Source of the DNA: Neostapfia colusana
Taxonomy: Eukaryota > Streptophyta > Magnoliopsida > Poales > Poaceae
DNA: 64,000 nt
Assembly (NCBI GenBank): GCA_030760725.1
Contig: JASWHV010000012.1
Coordinates: 40,827,652 to 40,891,651 of the forward strand
Direction of reading: 5' to 3'
The notes beneath the pieces were generated by a model. That model made no database searches. It had not been told where the DNA came from and saw nothing but the letters and a program-made list of their open reading frames with translations. Numbering within the stretch: the first letter of the stretch is position 1; each line of letters begins with the position of its first letter. The translations under genes and the position numbers were made by a program. This document shows positions 33,565 through 46,051 of this stretch, piece by piece.

Positions 33565-35061
33565 GCGCTGTTATCAGAGCTCGCTTGAGGTTAACGCACT
33601 ACAAAGGTCATCTTTTTCAAAAATCCAGTGAGGAACGAGTTAGTAGCCCGTATAAGGATGTTATTAGCATATAGAAAGTGGCATACTAACCTATTTGTCT
33701 ATGTCGGAAAACCATGCATCTCGGGACTTTTATGTCTTGGGGGGTGCACGTAAGCGCCGTCCACCAGTGCGCACAAGCTGAAGGGTGGAGCCCCACGGGT
33801 GGCAGGTAATCCGACCCGCTTTGATATCCTCTACGACTCTTCATGTCGTTTGGGATATTCGAGCAACGTCTATCCCTGGCATGCGTGGTGCAACTTGGGA
33901 GACCCCATCACGTGGTCTGAAACGTGAACACGTAACTCAAGGCGTGTTTGGCTTGAGAACATCCGGGCGAGTGATGACGGCCGGGTGTACGAACTGTATG
34001 GATTCCGGGCTCGGTGTGCAGCCGAGTCTGATGATTGCTGGAGTTTCCTGCAGGTGGCCTAACCACGAAACGGTAGACGTGTAGTATCCGTGTGCGAGTG
34101 ACGTTTAGTGCCACTGAATTAATGAAGCCGGCTAAGTCCGGTATAGGTTTTTCTTTGTGAGGACGTAGTACCGACATAATTTGGTGACGCATCGACGTCA
34201 CACCCCATTAAATGAACAACTTCATTTAAAACTTGAAGGTTTTGATCCAAAGTAGTAAAACTTGATGTAACTCCTTCCCTTGAACAGGATATTCAAAGTT
34301 AACAGCTTTCAACTTATAGGTTGTTAAGGACAGAGCACTCTGTGTTCAGCTGAATCAAGGCTGAAGTTAATCAGAGATTAGAGGTTGAGTTATTTCGAGG
34401 TTGGGGTCATATGATACATTTCTGGAAAGCTTTGTAAAAGCTCTACAACTTTTCTGTTGAGGTCCAGAGGTGTTTCATCCCTTAACAATTCGAAAAATGC
34501 AGTAGAGTGAAACTGTCCAGAAAACAGGACAGAGCAAAGACTCTCTGTAAACTCTCTGTAAATTGAGTATAACTTCCTGCATAAAAATCCAAAAATAGAA
34601 AATGAGGCAGTTTTGGAAAGCTTATGAGATGGGTTACAACTTTGTAACAGAAAGTTTTGTAAGATTATGAACAGAATTAACTGGAATTCTCGGATCAAAT
34701 CAGTACCTAAAGCAGGGAGGTGCTGTCCAATTGTCTCCAGAAATTCTGTTAACATTGACCTCTCATAACTTTTGAACCAGGATAGATTGTAGGCCAAGAA
34801 AATACTTTCTGGAAATCTATTGAAGTTAGCTTTAACTTTTATGTCGAGCTCCAGAATTGGTTTTGCCTTTAACATGGCCTAAATCAGGTTGGAAGGGAAA
34901 CTGGTCAGGGCTGTCATGTTGGACAGCAGATCAGTAGTCAAATTTGTTTAAATTTGAACTATATTTCCAAGTTTTATGGGTTCAATGACATGTATTATGT
35001 TATGACTCAATGGTTTACTGTTTAAATAAATATTTGACATTTCTCAAATATATTTTTACAG
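33565..35061 (+). mobile_element. Primer site and leader of the C element
   Basis: The primer site is TGTTATCAGAGC at 33569, with one mismatch to the Met-tRNA site. About 1.5 kb of non-coding leader follows. It contains the box CGTAGTACCGACAT, the CATCGA-loop hairpin at 34184-34201 and degenerate repeat units with TCTGGAAAGC and CCAGAAAACAGGACAG. It ends with the splice acceptor ATATATTTTTACAG immediately before the orf0 ATG. Confidence 0.75.
34184..34201 (+). other. Leader hairpin with CATCGA loop (C element)
   Basis: GTGACG-CATCGA-CGTCAC, identical to the copy in element A. In the second C interior (43957-43974) the left arm has mutated to GTGATA, which weakens the stem. Confidence 0.65.
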
Positions 35062-36006
35062 ATGAAAGCAGATAAACAGTTGGAGAACAGGTGGGTGGTG
35101 TCCCACTGTTCTCACCGTAGCGGCTACCCGGAAGCATTGTGGCAAATGCTCCAATATTTCGGGTACAACCAGATGCTGCAGTACTTCGCCAGGGAAGAAG
35201 GCGAAGAGGGGAACAAGACATGGACAATCCATGTCGAGGTCCCTGCAGGACCTACGCCACCCGGTTGGGTGCCGTTCACCATCACGGTGAGAGGAAGACA
35301 ACCGGAAGGGATGTGGCAAGTGGCAGCCCGTGACACCATGTCATGTTTCTGCCAACTACACGTGCAGGCTATGGAGGACACTCCATACGCGCTTGTTCCG
35401 GTGGAGGGACGGGCTCAGCATGTGTGGGAAGAGAGGTACCTGGAGGCAACGGACCCGAGTTGCCCAAGGTACAACCCTGCGGAGGCGAATCTGAGCCTCC
35501 AGATAAGGGCGGGAAACGCTGTGATGAACAGCCAAGCTGTTCATACGGAGCATCTCGCCACAAAGCTCAAGGAGAGCACGAGCCGTGGAGACCATTTCGA
35601 GAGTGCTCACAGCGCACTCCATAATGTGCTCCTTCCGACGATCAAGCGACTGAATGAACAGTATAATTAGTTGCATCGTCTGATGAAGGCGAAGAAGAAA
35701 AGCCGTGTCGACATCGCGGCGTTGCAAGAGCTGGTGCAGACCCTAACCCAGCAGAATGAGGACCTTGCTCAAGAGCAGGACGACTCTATTGAGGAAGGAC
35801 AAGGCTGGGAAGAGGACTACAACCAGGCTATGGACGAGGTGCATGCATTGCAGGACCTCGTGCCTCCGGTATTGGGTATACCGGTGGTCTTGGGTCTTCC
35901 AGCAATGGGAGAACCCGGGATGGGAGAAGAGGTGGTAGATCAAGAGCCACCAGCAGAGGTACCGGAGGAGGACGACCCACAGGAGGTCGAGTTCTACTCC
36001 GAGTAG
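35062..36006 (+). pseudogene. orf0 of the C element (one stop)
   Basis: A 314-codon frame before gag, broken by TAG at 35668-35670, where the second copy has a Leu codon. The N-terminal part has GYPEALWQMLQYFGYNQ, WTIHVEVPAGPTPPGWVPF and RQPEGMWQVAARD, followed by ALVPVEGRAQHVWEERYLEA. A coiled-coil-like segment follows (VDIAALQELVQTLTQQNEDL), then a Pro/Val-rich stretch and an acidic tail (EEDDPQEVEFYSE). No known domain recognised. The ATG directly follows the acceptor TTTTTACAG (35061). The architecture parallels D orf0, but clear sequence similarity is lacking. The second C copy is the same length. Confidence 0.8.
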
Positions 36007-36278
36007 GGGGTTACAGTTGCCATGTAGGGCAGCTAGGGTAGAGTAGCCCAAATTTTGTAATCGGTGACATGTAGTGTAGACAGTAGCGTATGTATAGGTA
36101 GTGACGACATGAGCACGACTTCTCGGAGACCCGAGAATAATGTATCATGTATAAAGTTTATGCTTTATCAATATATGTGAATGTTGTGCAAATTAATCAT
36201 GTGTCACTTCAATACCTACTGTTACATATGGAATTTTAAGTAAGACATGTGCTAATCGCTGCTGTTTTGAATTTCAGA

Positions 36279-39200
36279 ATGACGCGTACTCGTGCCAACT
36301 CTGATGTTGGGGGTACTAGCCAAGGGGGAGAGACCTCCCAACAGCCTCTCGAGGACTCCTCGGGACAGCAGCAGTAGCGGCAACAGCAACAGCAAAAACC
36401 GCCACCGCCACTGCCAACAGTTACATTGGCCGACATCGTCGCGGCAATGGCGGGTTCACATCAGCAGCACACGGAGTTGCTGCAAACGCTTATCGCCAAT
36501 ACGTCTCGCCCAGAGAGACGTCAAGACCGTGAGGAGCGTCAACAGAGCTCCTACTCCGATTTCCTGGCGACTCATCCCCCTGTATTCTCAAGGGCGGATG
36601 AACCTCTTGACGCGGACAACTGGCTCCGCGCGATAGAGATGAAGTTCGGACTGCTCCAGATAAGTGAGCAGCGCAAGACTCAGTTCACGGTCCAGCAGCT
36701 CCAAGGATCCGCGAGCGCGTGGTGGGCCAACTTCTGTGCTTCACAGCCGACCGACCGAGTAATGACCTGGACGGAGTTCCGGACGGCCTTCAGGGCCTAT
36801 CACATACCGCCAGGCTTGATGAAGAGGAAGACGCAGCAGTTTCTACACCTGCAGCAAGGAAGCCGGAACGCACTGGAATACTCCAGGGCGTTCAACGATC
36901 TCGCGCTCTACGCGTCGTATCACGCAGATACTGACGAGAAGCGGCGGGACCATTTTTACCAGGGGCTTAACCCGCTCCTGAAGGACAAGTTGGCAATGTT
37001 CAATCGCGGCAGCCTCAACGACATCATTGATGCTGCGATTGTTTAAGAGGACTCCGGCAAGGAGTTGGCGGCAGCAGAGCGAAAGCGAAGCGCGCCGCAA
37101 AGTAGCGGAGAAGGAGTCGGTCCTTCTCAGAAGTTTCAGATGGTGAATCCCCCACCATCAGGTCCACGCTGGCAGCCCCCCCAGAGGTCCATGCCTTTCC
37201 GCAGTCGGCCGTACTCTTCATCGGCATTCAGGCCGACACTGCCAGTACCACCTCCGCAACAACAGCAGCAGCGGGCGATGCCGCGTGCGTATGCACCTCA
37301 GCAACGCATGCCGGGCTTTCGTCCCCCGAGCACCACACCAGCAGCGGCCACATGTTACAAGTGTGATCGTCCAGGTCACTTCGCGAGCAGTTGCCCGGAG
37401 AGGCAAGGCGGCGGAGTGGCACCGTAGTTTCCCGGGAGGAATCAACCCGGGAACCCTACTAATGCGCGGCGGGCAAACCCTAGGCCCGGCACCGTCCACC
37501 AGCTTGCCATAGAGGACGTGCCGGAGGGCGAGCCAATCCTTGCGGGTATGTTCCAACTCCACCAGCATCCCGCTATAGTACTGTTTGATTCAGGCGCCAC
37601 GCATAGCTTCATTAGCCAAGCTTTCATTGATAAACATAGCTTGCAAATACTACCCATCGATAGTCCTTATGTGATCTGTTCACCGGGTGGCAAAATTTCA
37701 GCAAGCATGATGGTCCCAAAAGCGCCATTGTGCTTGGAGGGTAGAGTCTACCCGACGTCTCTCATAATCTTAGAGGGACAAAAGGTCGATGTCATCCTAG
37801 GGATGTCGTGGTTAACCCGCCACGGTGCTGTTTTAGACACCGTCCTCCGAGTTGTGCACTTGAACTCAGAAGTGCACGAGTCTCACTCCTTATTTCTGGA
37901 CAGTCCAGAAATAAAACTTCCAAGTGTCTATCAAGCCACAACCATCAGATTGGAAGATATTCCAGTGGTCCGAGAGTTCCCTGATGTATTCCCAGATGAT
38001 TTGCCGGGGATGCCGCCCGATAGAGAGGTGGAGTTCAAGATTGAACTTGCACCGGGAACCATGCCAATATCCCGAAGGCCGTACAAGATGGCGCCCAAGG
38101 AATTGGCTGAACTGAAGACTCAGCTCACAGACCTCCTGGAAAAGGGTTTTATTAGGCCGAGCTCCTCACCATGGGGCTGTTCGTCATTATTTGTAAAGAA
38201 GAAGGATGGGACATTGCTGCTTTGCATGGACTATCGTCCATTAAATGCCGTAACCATCAAGAACATGTACCCGTTGCCACGGATCGACATGTTGTTTGAT
38301 CAGTTGGTCGAAGCAAAGATCTTTTCCATGATGGACTTAAGATCCGAGTACCATCAGATTAAGATAAGGGCGGAGGACATTCCAAAGACAGCTTTCTCGA
38401 CGAGGTACGGACTTTATGAGTACCTAGTCATGTCCTTCGGCCTCACCAATGCTCCAGCTCACTTCATGTACTTGATGAACTCGGTATTCATGCCGGAGCT
38501 GGACAAGTTTGTCGTGGTCTTCATCGACGACATTCTGGTATATTCCAAGTCGGAGGAAGATCACAAGAAGCATCTGCGTATAGTCTTGCAACGGCTGCGG
38601 GATCACAAGTTATACTTGAAATTCAGCAAATGCGAGTTTTGGATATCACAAGTGCCTTTTCTCGGGCATATCATCTCAGCGGAGGGTATCACTGTAGACC
38701 CGAGCAAGATCACTCAAGTGCTGAATTGGAAATCCCCGAGAACTGTTCACGAGGTACAGAGTTTCCTCGGACTCGTGGGATATTATCGGAGGTTCATTCC
38801 GAACTTCTCGAAACTCGCCAAGCCTATGACAGAGCTGCTGAAGAAGGCTACCAAATATGTTTGGAGTCCAGCATGTGAAGCAGCATTCAAGGCTTTAGTC
38901 AAGCACCTGACATCAGTACCGGTTTTGGCGCAGCCAGACACAACAAAACCGTTCGATGTGTACTGCGTTGCATCCGGCATTGGGCTCGGATGTGTGCTGA
39001 TGCAAGACCGAAGAGTGGCCGCGTATGGATCACGGCAGCTTAGAAACCATGAGCAGAATTATCCAACCCACGACTTGGAGCTCGCTGCCGTGGTACTTGC
39101 ACTGAAAATGTGGAGGCACTACCTACTCGTAACCTCGTACATTTATATACCGACCACAAAAGCCTCAAGTACATATTCACTCAGAAGGAGCTGAACATGA

Positions 39201-40840
39201 GGCAACGAAGATGGTTAGAATTGATAAAGGATTACGAAATAGAGATCCATTATCATCCGGGCAAGGCAAACATGGTGGCAGATGCGCTGAGCCACAAGTC
39301 ACACGTCAACAATCTGACCATCACACCGTTGGAAGAGAGCGAACCACCACTGCATGTGATTCCACATGGAGCTCTCTACAACTTATCTTTGATCCCCACC
39401 ATCCGTGAAGAGATAGCGGCAGCCCAGAAGAATGACAAGGGCATGTCGCATTTGCGGAGACGTGTAGACAGTGGGGAGCTGAAATGTTTCCGGAAGGACG
39501 GAGACGGCGTCCTATGGTTCAAGGACCGGATCGTCGTACCCCGAAACCCGGAGTTATGGAAGAAAATTTTTGATGAGGCTCACTTATCAAAATTTTCTAT
39601 TCACCCCGGCAGCAACAAGATGTATCAAGAAATCAGAAGCAAGTTTTGGTGGACACGGATGAAGTGGGAGACTGCAAAATACGTGTCCGAGTGTGATACA
39701 TGTCGAAGGGTGAAGGCAGACCATATGCGGAAACCAGGACTGCTGCAACCACTGGGCATTCCTGCCTGGAAGTGGGAGGATGTGAGCATGGACTTCATCG
39801 TCGGCTTACCCACCACCTTAAAGAATCATGATTCTGTGTGGGTGATCGTCGATCGGCTCACTAAAGTTGCCCATTTCATCCCGGTCAACACCAACTACAA
39901 TGCCAAGAAGTATGCTGAACTGTACATCTCACGGATCCTATGCTTGTACGTCCTACCCCGTACCATCATATCGGATCGGGGCACTTTATTTGTGTCCCGT
40001 TTTTGGGAGCAGCTGCATGCTGCCTTGGGGACGAAACTGATCCGTAGTTCAGCATACAACCCGCAGACGGATGGGCAAACAGAGCGGGTAAATCAGATAC
40101 TAGAAGACATGCTACAAGCTTGCGCTATCAACAACGGCAATAATTGGGATGATCACTTGCCATTAGCCGAGTTCTCGTACAACAATGGATACCAATACAG
40201 CATAAAGATGGCGCCCTACGAGGCGCTATACGGGCGGAAATGCCGCACACCATTGAACTGGTGTGAGTCTGGCGAAAGGGTTACCTTCGGGATTGACCTT
40301 GTCAACAATGCGGAAGAGAAGGTTCGACTGATTCAAGCGAACCTAAAAGCCGCCCAATCCCGTAAAAAACAGTATGCGGACCGGAGAAGACGCCCATTGC
40401 AGTTTGAAGTCGGAGATCACGTTCATCTATGTGTATCTCCAATGAAGGGCGTAAATAGATTCGGGGTGAGAGGAAAGTTGGCACCCCAATTCATCGGTCC
40501 ATTCCAGATTACCGAAAGATGTGGATCAGTAGCATACCGGCTGAAATTACCAGAAGCACTTTCCGGTGTGCACGACGTATTTCACATTTCCCAGCTGAGG
40601 AAGTGTCTCAAGCTATCAACTACCGTTCAGCTGGAAGACATTGAAGAACTGCAACCGGATCTCACCTATCGGGAGGAACCGGTTCAGATTATTGACGAAA
40701 AGGCCCGAACCACACGCAACCGTATGTTGTGGTTCTACAAAGTTCTATGGAGTAATCAATCCATGTACGAAGCGACATGGGAGAGCGAAGGATTTCTTCA
40801 CGCTAACTACCCTGACTTTTTCACGTCGCATATCCGGTAA
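36279..40840 (+). pseudogene. Gag-pol polyprotein of the C element (broken)
   Basis: A collinear chromoviral gag-pol starting at ATG 36279, one base after the acceptor TTGAATTTCAG. Gag has a Gln-rich segment, the core (FSRADEPLDADNWLRAIEMK) and the knuckle CYKCDRPGHFASSC at about 37353. Protease DSGA and reverse transcriptase FIDDILVYS are intact. RNase H has CVASG in place of CDASG, losing a catalytic Asp. Integrase core motifs are MDFIVGL, ISDRGTLF and TDGQTERVNQILED; the end carries GPF and a chromodomain-like segment (EATWESEGFLHANYPDF). Breaks: TAG 36375 in the polyGln run, TAA 37044, TAG 37425, and a one-base deletion near 39127 that shifts frame in RNase H. At least two stops are C to T changes of Gln codons. 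Confidence 0.93.
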
Positions 40841-40874
40841 TTTTCCACCGTCCTCTCTCTCATTTTCACCTTAT

Positions 40875-40908
40875 AATCTCGGGACGAGATTCTTTTAAGG
40901 GGGGGGAA
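40875..40908 (+). promoter_or_regulatory. Pre-PPT palindrome and polypurine tract of C
   Basis: AATCTC-GGGAC-GAGATT (40875-40891), then TCTTTTAAGGGGGGGGAA leading to the LTR start at 40909. Same layout as in A and E. Confidence 0.75.
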
Positions 40909-43399
40909 TGTAAGGGCCTCAGTTTTTGACACATATTTGAGGTGTTCATCACCATACACACGCACCTCATTTGAGGAAAGCTGATGAACACAAATGAAGA
41001 GCAAGTAACCACCATCAACATGCTCATTAGAGAACAAACTCACATATTGCAAAAGTGGTATTTCCCACATGTGATATAGAGGGGCTGGGCATATGAAAAC
41101 TCCTACACATTGCTAAGGATGTCCATGCCAAGTTTCACCCAAATTCAAAACCTTTTTGAGGTCATTTTGGGTATAGCTAGAAAGAGGGCAGTTTGAAACC
41201 ATATTCAAATTCAAACTGTTTTTATCCCATGAATTTAAAAGTGGGAGGCTTATTCTTATTCAGCACATTTTTGTGAGCTCACACACCAAATTTCACTCCA
41301 TTTGGAGTTGATCTTGACATGAGCTAAGTGGGACAAATTCAAACTTTATTTGAATTCCAAACTGAACTTGTGCTGAAATTCATTCAAACCAAACCCAATT
41401 TGAATTCTAATCAATTCAAATGCCTCATGGGTGAATAATTTGAATCACCAATTGTATTTTCGGGCTCACTGTATTCAACAGTGATTAGGAGTAAATTTCA
41501 GATGTTAAAACCCCGGGTGGGACCCACATGTCATAGAGAGAAGAAGGGAGACTTGCACCCAAAGTCAGAGTCTCGGTGGGAACTTCCACCGAGCAGCTGC
41601 CGACACCACGCTCGGGAGCAGCTGCGCTCGCCACCGAGGAGCAGCAGCGCCACCAGCTGCTTCCCGCGCCCACACACGAGCCCAAGGGCAGTTCCAGGGC
41701 CCTCTTAAGGTGCTCCACGGAGGCAGACACCGATCATTTTCTCCTCTCCCGTGATCACCGAGCAACCGACCCGTCGCCTCTCTGCTTGATCTGAGAACCG
41801 CGAAAACAGCTCGCCTTCTCCCTCCCCAAGCTGCTAGACGGCCACCTGAAATCGCACTCCACCTCCCCAACGCAAGAAACCCCGAGCCCCGACCTCCCTT
41901 GCCCAAGAAAGATCGCCACCGCGGCGACCTAGCGTCAGCCGAAAGCCAGGCGCCCGTGGACAGCGCTCCACAGGCGTTTTCACGGTCCAGCAAGGGTAGC
42001 AACAGGAGCGCGCGACCACCGTGCTGCTCCCCTCCAAGTTTGGAAGCAAACCGTGAAGGGTCCACGGAGAATTTCTAGTTTTTGCTCCGGCGACCGTAAA
42101 CCGAGCTTCTGATACGGATCCTTCAAATTCTCGCTCTAAGATCCTTCTCTAGCTATCAAATCTTGCACATAGACGCTGGACTAGCCGGCGATCAAGTTCC
42201 TTTTCTGCATCCGTGGCGTGAAACTGTCTAGAAGTGACGAATTTCGAGCTCGATCAAGAGTGGTCATGGCGGGCGCGATCGGTCACACGGTGCCGACCGA
42301 CTTGTCGCCATCTTTGAGCCCTTTTGACACCTTGTAGAGCTTCTTAGAGGTACACTGATGCTGTAGGACCGTTTGTTCGAGGTGTTGGCGGGTTAGAACC
42401 CACGGTCGACGGCGCCGAACCTCAACCGAGGCCGCGGCACGTCGCCGGGCTATTTCCGGTCACCGCCTGCCCGAACTGACACCACCGACGTGTTCCTCGA
42501 CGTCGACAACCCCCTGGCGGCGAGTTTCAGACCATGGGAGGGCCTGCAGCGGCGAGCCGGCGAGCTCTGGGTCTGCTCCGGCGAGGGCGGCGGCGCGGGC
42601 ACGAGAGAGCGTCGGGAGGAAGACGAAGGCGGCTGGCCCACGCGTCAGCGGCTAAAAATTTGAAATCGGGATCGGGTGTGGCCGGGATCGGCTGTGCTGG
42701 CGCGCAGGAACGCCGCAGACCACGGTGTGCCGTCGCCTCGGCGTGCGACGCGTGTCCCCGGGGCCCACCCGCAAGTTTAAACTTTTCCCCCGATTTTCAG
42801 ATTTCCTTCAAACTTCAAATCCTCATAACTTGAGCTAGAAAACTCCAAATCGAGTGAACCAAATTTTGTTGGATTCAGCTCTCTGAGCACTTTCCAGCAA
42901 AGCAAGTTTCACTTCATGAAAACCCTTATTTCTCCAGAATTAATTCCTCAAAATTTAAAGTGTTTGGAATTTTAACTGGAAAATCCTTTGGAGGAAAATC
43001 CTGAAATTTTGCTGGAATGTTCACCAAAATATCCTTGAACTACCATAAAAATTACAGATCCATTTGAGCTCATCTGATCCACCTAATGGTGTGATTAGTG
43101 AAACTGTTCCAGAGAAAATGGAAAATGTTCAGAAACATTTTCAGAATTTCCTCTGAAATTGTTTAGCTCATATCTTTAGCTAGGAACCTTACAATTAAGT
43201 GAGACCAACTCCATTAGAGCCCTCTGAAAATCTAGTTTTCGGAAAGTCATAGTTTGTTTCATGAAAATCCTTACAACACCCTAAAAGCCTTCAATTAAGG
43301 TCAAATGCATAATTAATTGTGGAGGGCTCAAATGAGCTTTTCTGCAACTAAAACTTGACGAAATCTCTGCTTAGGTTGTAACCAAGCCACAGTAAAAGT
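40909..43399 (+). mobile_element. Family C LTR, gamma copy (3' truncated)
   Basis: It starts TGTAAGGGCCTC after the polypurine tract and gives the otherwise missing 5' half of the C LTR. GC-rich sequence (41500-42530) has a donor-like TTAGAG|GTACAC at about 42347. It then runs collinear with the alpha copy and stops at about 43399 (CCACAGTAAAAGT). From there the sequence jumps into leader sequence normally found about 70 bases after the primer site. About 1.6 kb of LTR and the primer site are therefore deleted. Confidence 0.85.
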
Positions 43400-44834
43400 C
43401 CAGTGAGGAACGAGTTAGTACCCCGTATAAGGATGTTATTAGCATATAGAAAGTGGCATACTAACCTATTTGTCTATGTCGGAAAATCGTTCATCTCGGG
43501 ACGTTTATGTCTTGGGGGGTGCACGTAAGCGCTGTCCACCAGTGCGCACAAGCTGAAGGGTGGAGCCCCACGGGTGGCAGGTAACCCGACCTGCTTTGAT
43601 ATCCTCTACGACTCTTCATGTTGTTTGGGATATTCGAGCAACGTCTATCCCTGGCGTGCGTGGTGCAACTTGGGAGACCCCGTCACGTGGTCTGAAACGT
43701 GAACACGTAACTCAAGGCGTGTTTGGCTTGAGAACATCCGGGCGAGTGATGACGGCCGGGTGTACGAACTGTATGGATTCCGGGCTCGGTGTGCAGCCGA
43801 GTCTGATGATTGCTGGAGTTTCCTGCAGGTGGCCTAACCACGAAACGGTACGTGTAGTATCCGTGTGCGAGTGACGTTTAGTGGCACTGAATTAAAGAAG
43901 CCGGCTAAGTCCGGTATAGGTTTTTCTTTGTGAGGACGTAGTACCGACATAATTTAGTGATACATCGACGTCACACCCCATTAAATGAACAATTTCATTT
44001 AAAACTTGAAGGTTTTTATATAAAGTAGTAAAACTTGATGTTACTCCTTCCATTAAACAGGATATTCAAAGTTAACAAGTTTTCAACTTATAGGATGTTA
44101 AGGACAGAGCACTCTGTGTTCAGCTGAATCAAGGCTGAAGTTAATCAGAGGTTAGAGGTTGAGTTCTTTCGAGGTTGGGGTCATATGATACATTTCTGGA
44201 AATCTTTGGAAAAGCTTTACAACTTTTCTGTTGAGGTCCAGAGGTGTTTCATCCCTTCACCAATCGAAAAATGCAGTAGAGTGAAACTGTCCAGAAAACA
44301 GGACAGAGCAAAGACTCTCTGTAAACTCTCTGTAAATTGAGTATAACTTCCTGCATAAAAATCCAAAAATAGAAAATGAGGTAGTTATGGAAAGATTATG
44401 AGATGGTTTACAACTTTGTAACAGAATGTTTTGTCAGATTAGTAACAGAATTAACTGGAATTCTTGGATCAAATCAGTACCTAAAGCAGGGAGGTGCTGT
44501 CCAATTGTCTCCACAAATTCTGTTAACTTTGACCTCTCATAACTTTTGAACCAGGACAGATCTTAGGCCAAGAAAATACTTTCTGGAAAGCTATTGAAGT
44601 TATCTTTAACTTTGATGTTGAGCTCCGGAATTGGTTTTGCTTTAACATGGCCTAAATCAGGTTGGAAGGGAAACTGGTCAGGGCTGTCATGTTGGACAGC
44701 AGATCAGTAGTCAAATTTGTTTAAATTTGAACTATATTTCCAAGTTTTATGGGTTCAATGACATTTCTTATGTTATGACTCAATGGTTTACTGTTTAAAT
44801 AAATATTTGACATTTCTCAAATATATTTTTACAG
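43400..44834 (+). mobile_element. Leader of the second C interior
   Basis: Collinear with 33630-35061 and closely similar. No gene. The CATCGA hairpin is damaged here (GTGATA left arm at 43957). It ends with TATTTTTACAG before the orf0 ATG at 44835. Confidence 0.8.
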
Positions 44835-45779
44835 ATGACAGCAGATAAACAGTTGGAGAAAGGGTGGATGGTGTCCCACTGTTCTCACCGTAGCGGCTAC
44901 CCGGAAGCATTGTGGCAAATGCTCCAATATTTTGGGTACAACCAGATGCCGCAGTACTTAGCCAAGGAAGAAGGCGAAGAGGGGAACAAGACGTGGACAC
45001 TCCATGTCGAGGTCCCTGCAGGACCTGCGCCACCCGGTTGGGTGCCGTTCACCATCACGGTGAGAGGAAGACAACCGGAAGGGATGTGGCAAGTGGCAGC
45101 CCGTGACACCATGTCACGTTTCTGCCAACTACACGTGCAGGCTATGAAGGGCACTCCATACGCGCTCGTTCCGGTGGAGGGACGGGCTCAGCATGTGTGG
45201 GAAGAGAGGTACCTGGAGGCAACGGACCTGAGTTGCCCAAGGTACAACACCGCGGAGGCGAATCTCAGCCTCCAGATGAGGGCGGGAAACGCTGTGATGA
45301 ACAGCCAAGCTGTTCACACGGAGCATCTCGCCACAAAGCTCAAGGAGAGCACGAGCCGTGGAGACCATTTCTAGAGTGCTCACAGCGCACTCCGTAATGT
45401 GCTCCTTCCGACGATCAAGCGACTGAATGAACAGCACAATCTGTTGCATCGTCTGAAGATAGCGAAGAAGAAAAGCCGTGTCGACATCGCGACGTTGCAA
45501 GAGCTGGTGCAGACCCTAACCCAGCAGAATGAGGACCTTTCTCAAGAGAGGGACGACGATATTGAGGAAGGACAAGGCTGGGAATAGGACTACAACCAGG
45601 CTATGGACGAGGTGCATGCATTGCAGGACCTCGTGCCTCCGGTATTGGTTATACCGGTGGTCTTGGGTCTTCCAGCAATGGCAGTACCCAGGATGGGAGA
45701 AGAGGTGGTAGATCCAGAGCCACCAGCAGAGGTACCGGAGGAGGACGACCCACAGGAGATCGAGTTCTACTCCGGGTAG
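44835..45779 (+). pseudogene. orf0 of the second C copy (two stops)
   Basis: The same 314-codon frame as 35062-36006, without frameshifts. Stops are TAG at 45372-45374 and 45585-45587, both at Glu codons in the sister copy (GAG to TAG). At the sister copy's stop this one has Leu, so the ancestral frame was open throughout. Segments such as WTLHVEVPAGPAPPGWVPF, VEGRAQHVWEERYLEAT and the acidic tail are kept. The start again abuts the acceptor TTTTTACAG. Equal length in both copies argues that the full frame was functional when they were made. Confidence 0.8.
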
Positions 45780-46051
45780 GGGGTCACAGTTGACATGTAG
45801 GGCAGCTAGGGTAGAGTAGCCCAAATTTTGTAATCGGTGACATGTCGTGTAGACAGTAGCGTATGTATAGGTAGTGACGACATGAGCACGACTTCTCGGA
45901 GACCCGAGAATAATGTATCTTATATAAAGTTTATGCTTTATCAATATATGTGAATGTTGTGCAAATTAATCATGTGTCACTTCAATACCTACTGTTACAT
46001 ATGGAATTTTAAGTAAGACATGTGCTAATCGCTGCTGTTTTGAATTTCAGA

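Noticed and set aside
41481..42065. Host-like GC-rich open frames on both strands
   Set aside because: They lie in the GC-rich first part of a C LTR. GC-rich DNA is stop-poor, and no domain or conserved frame is seen.
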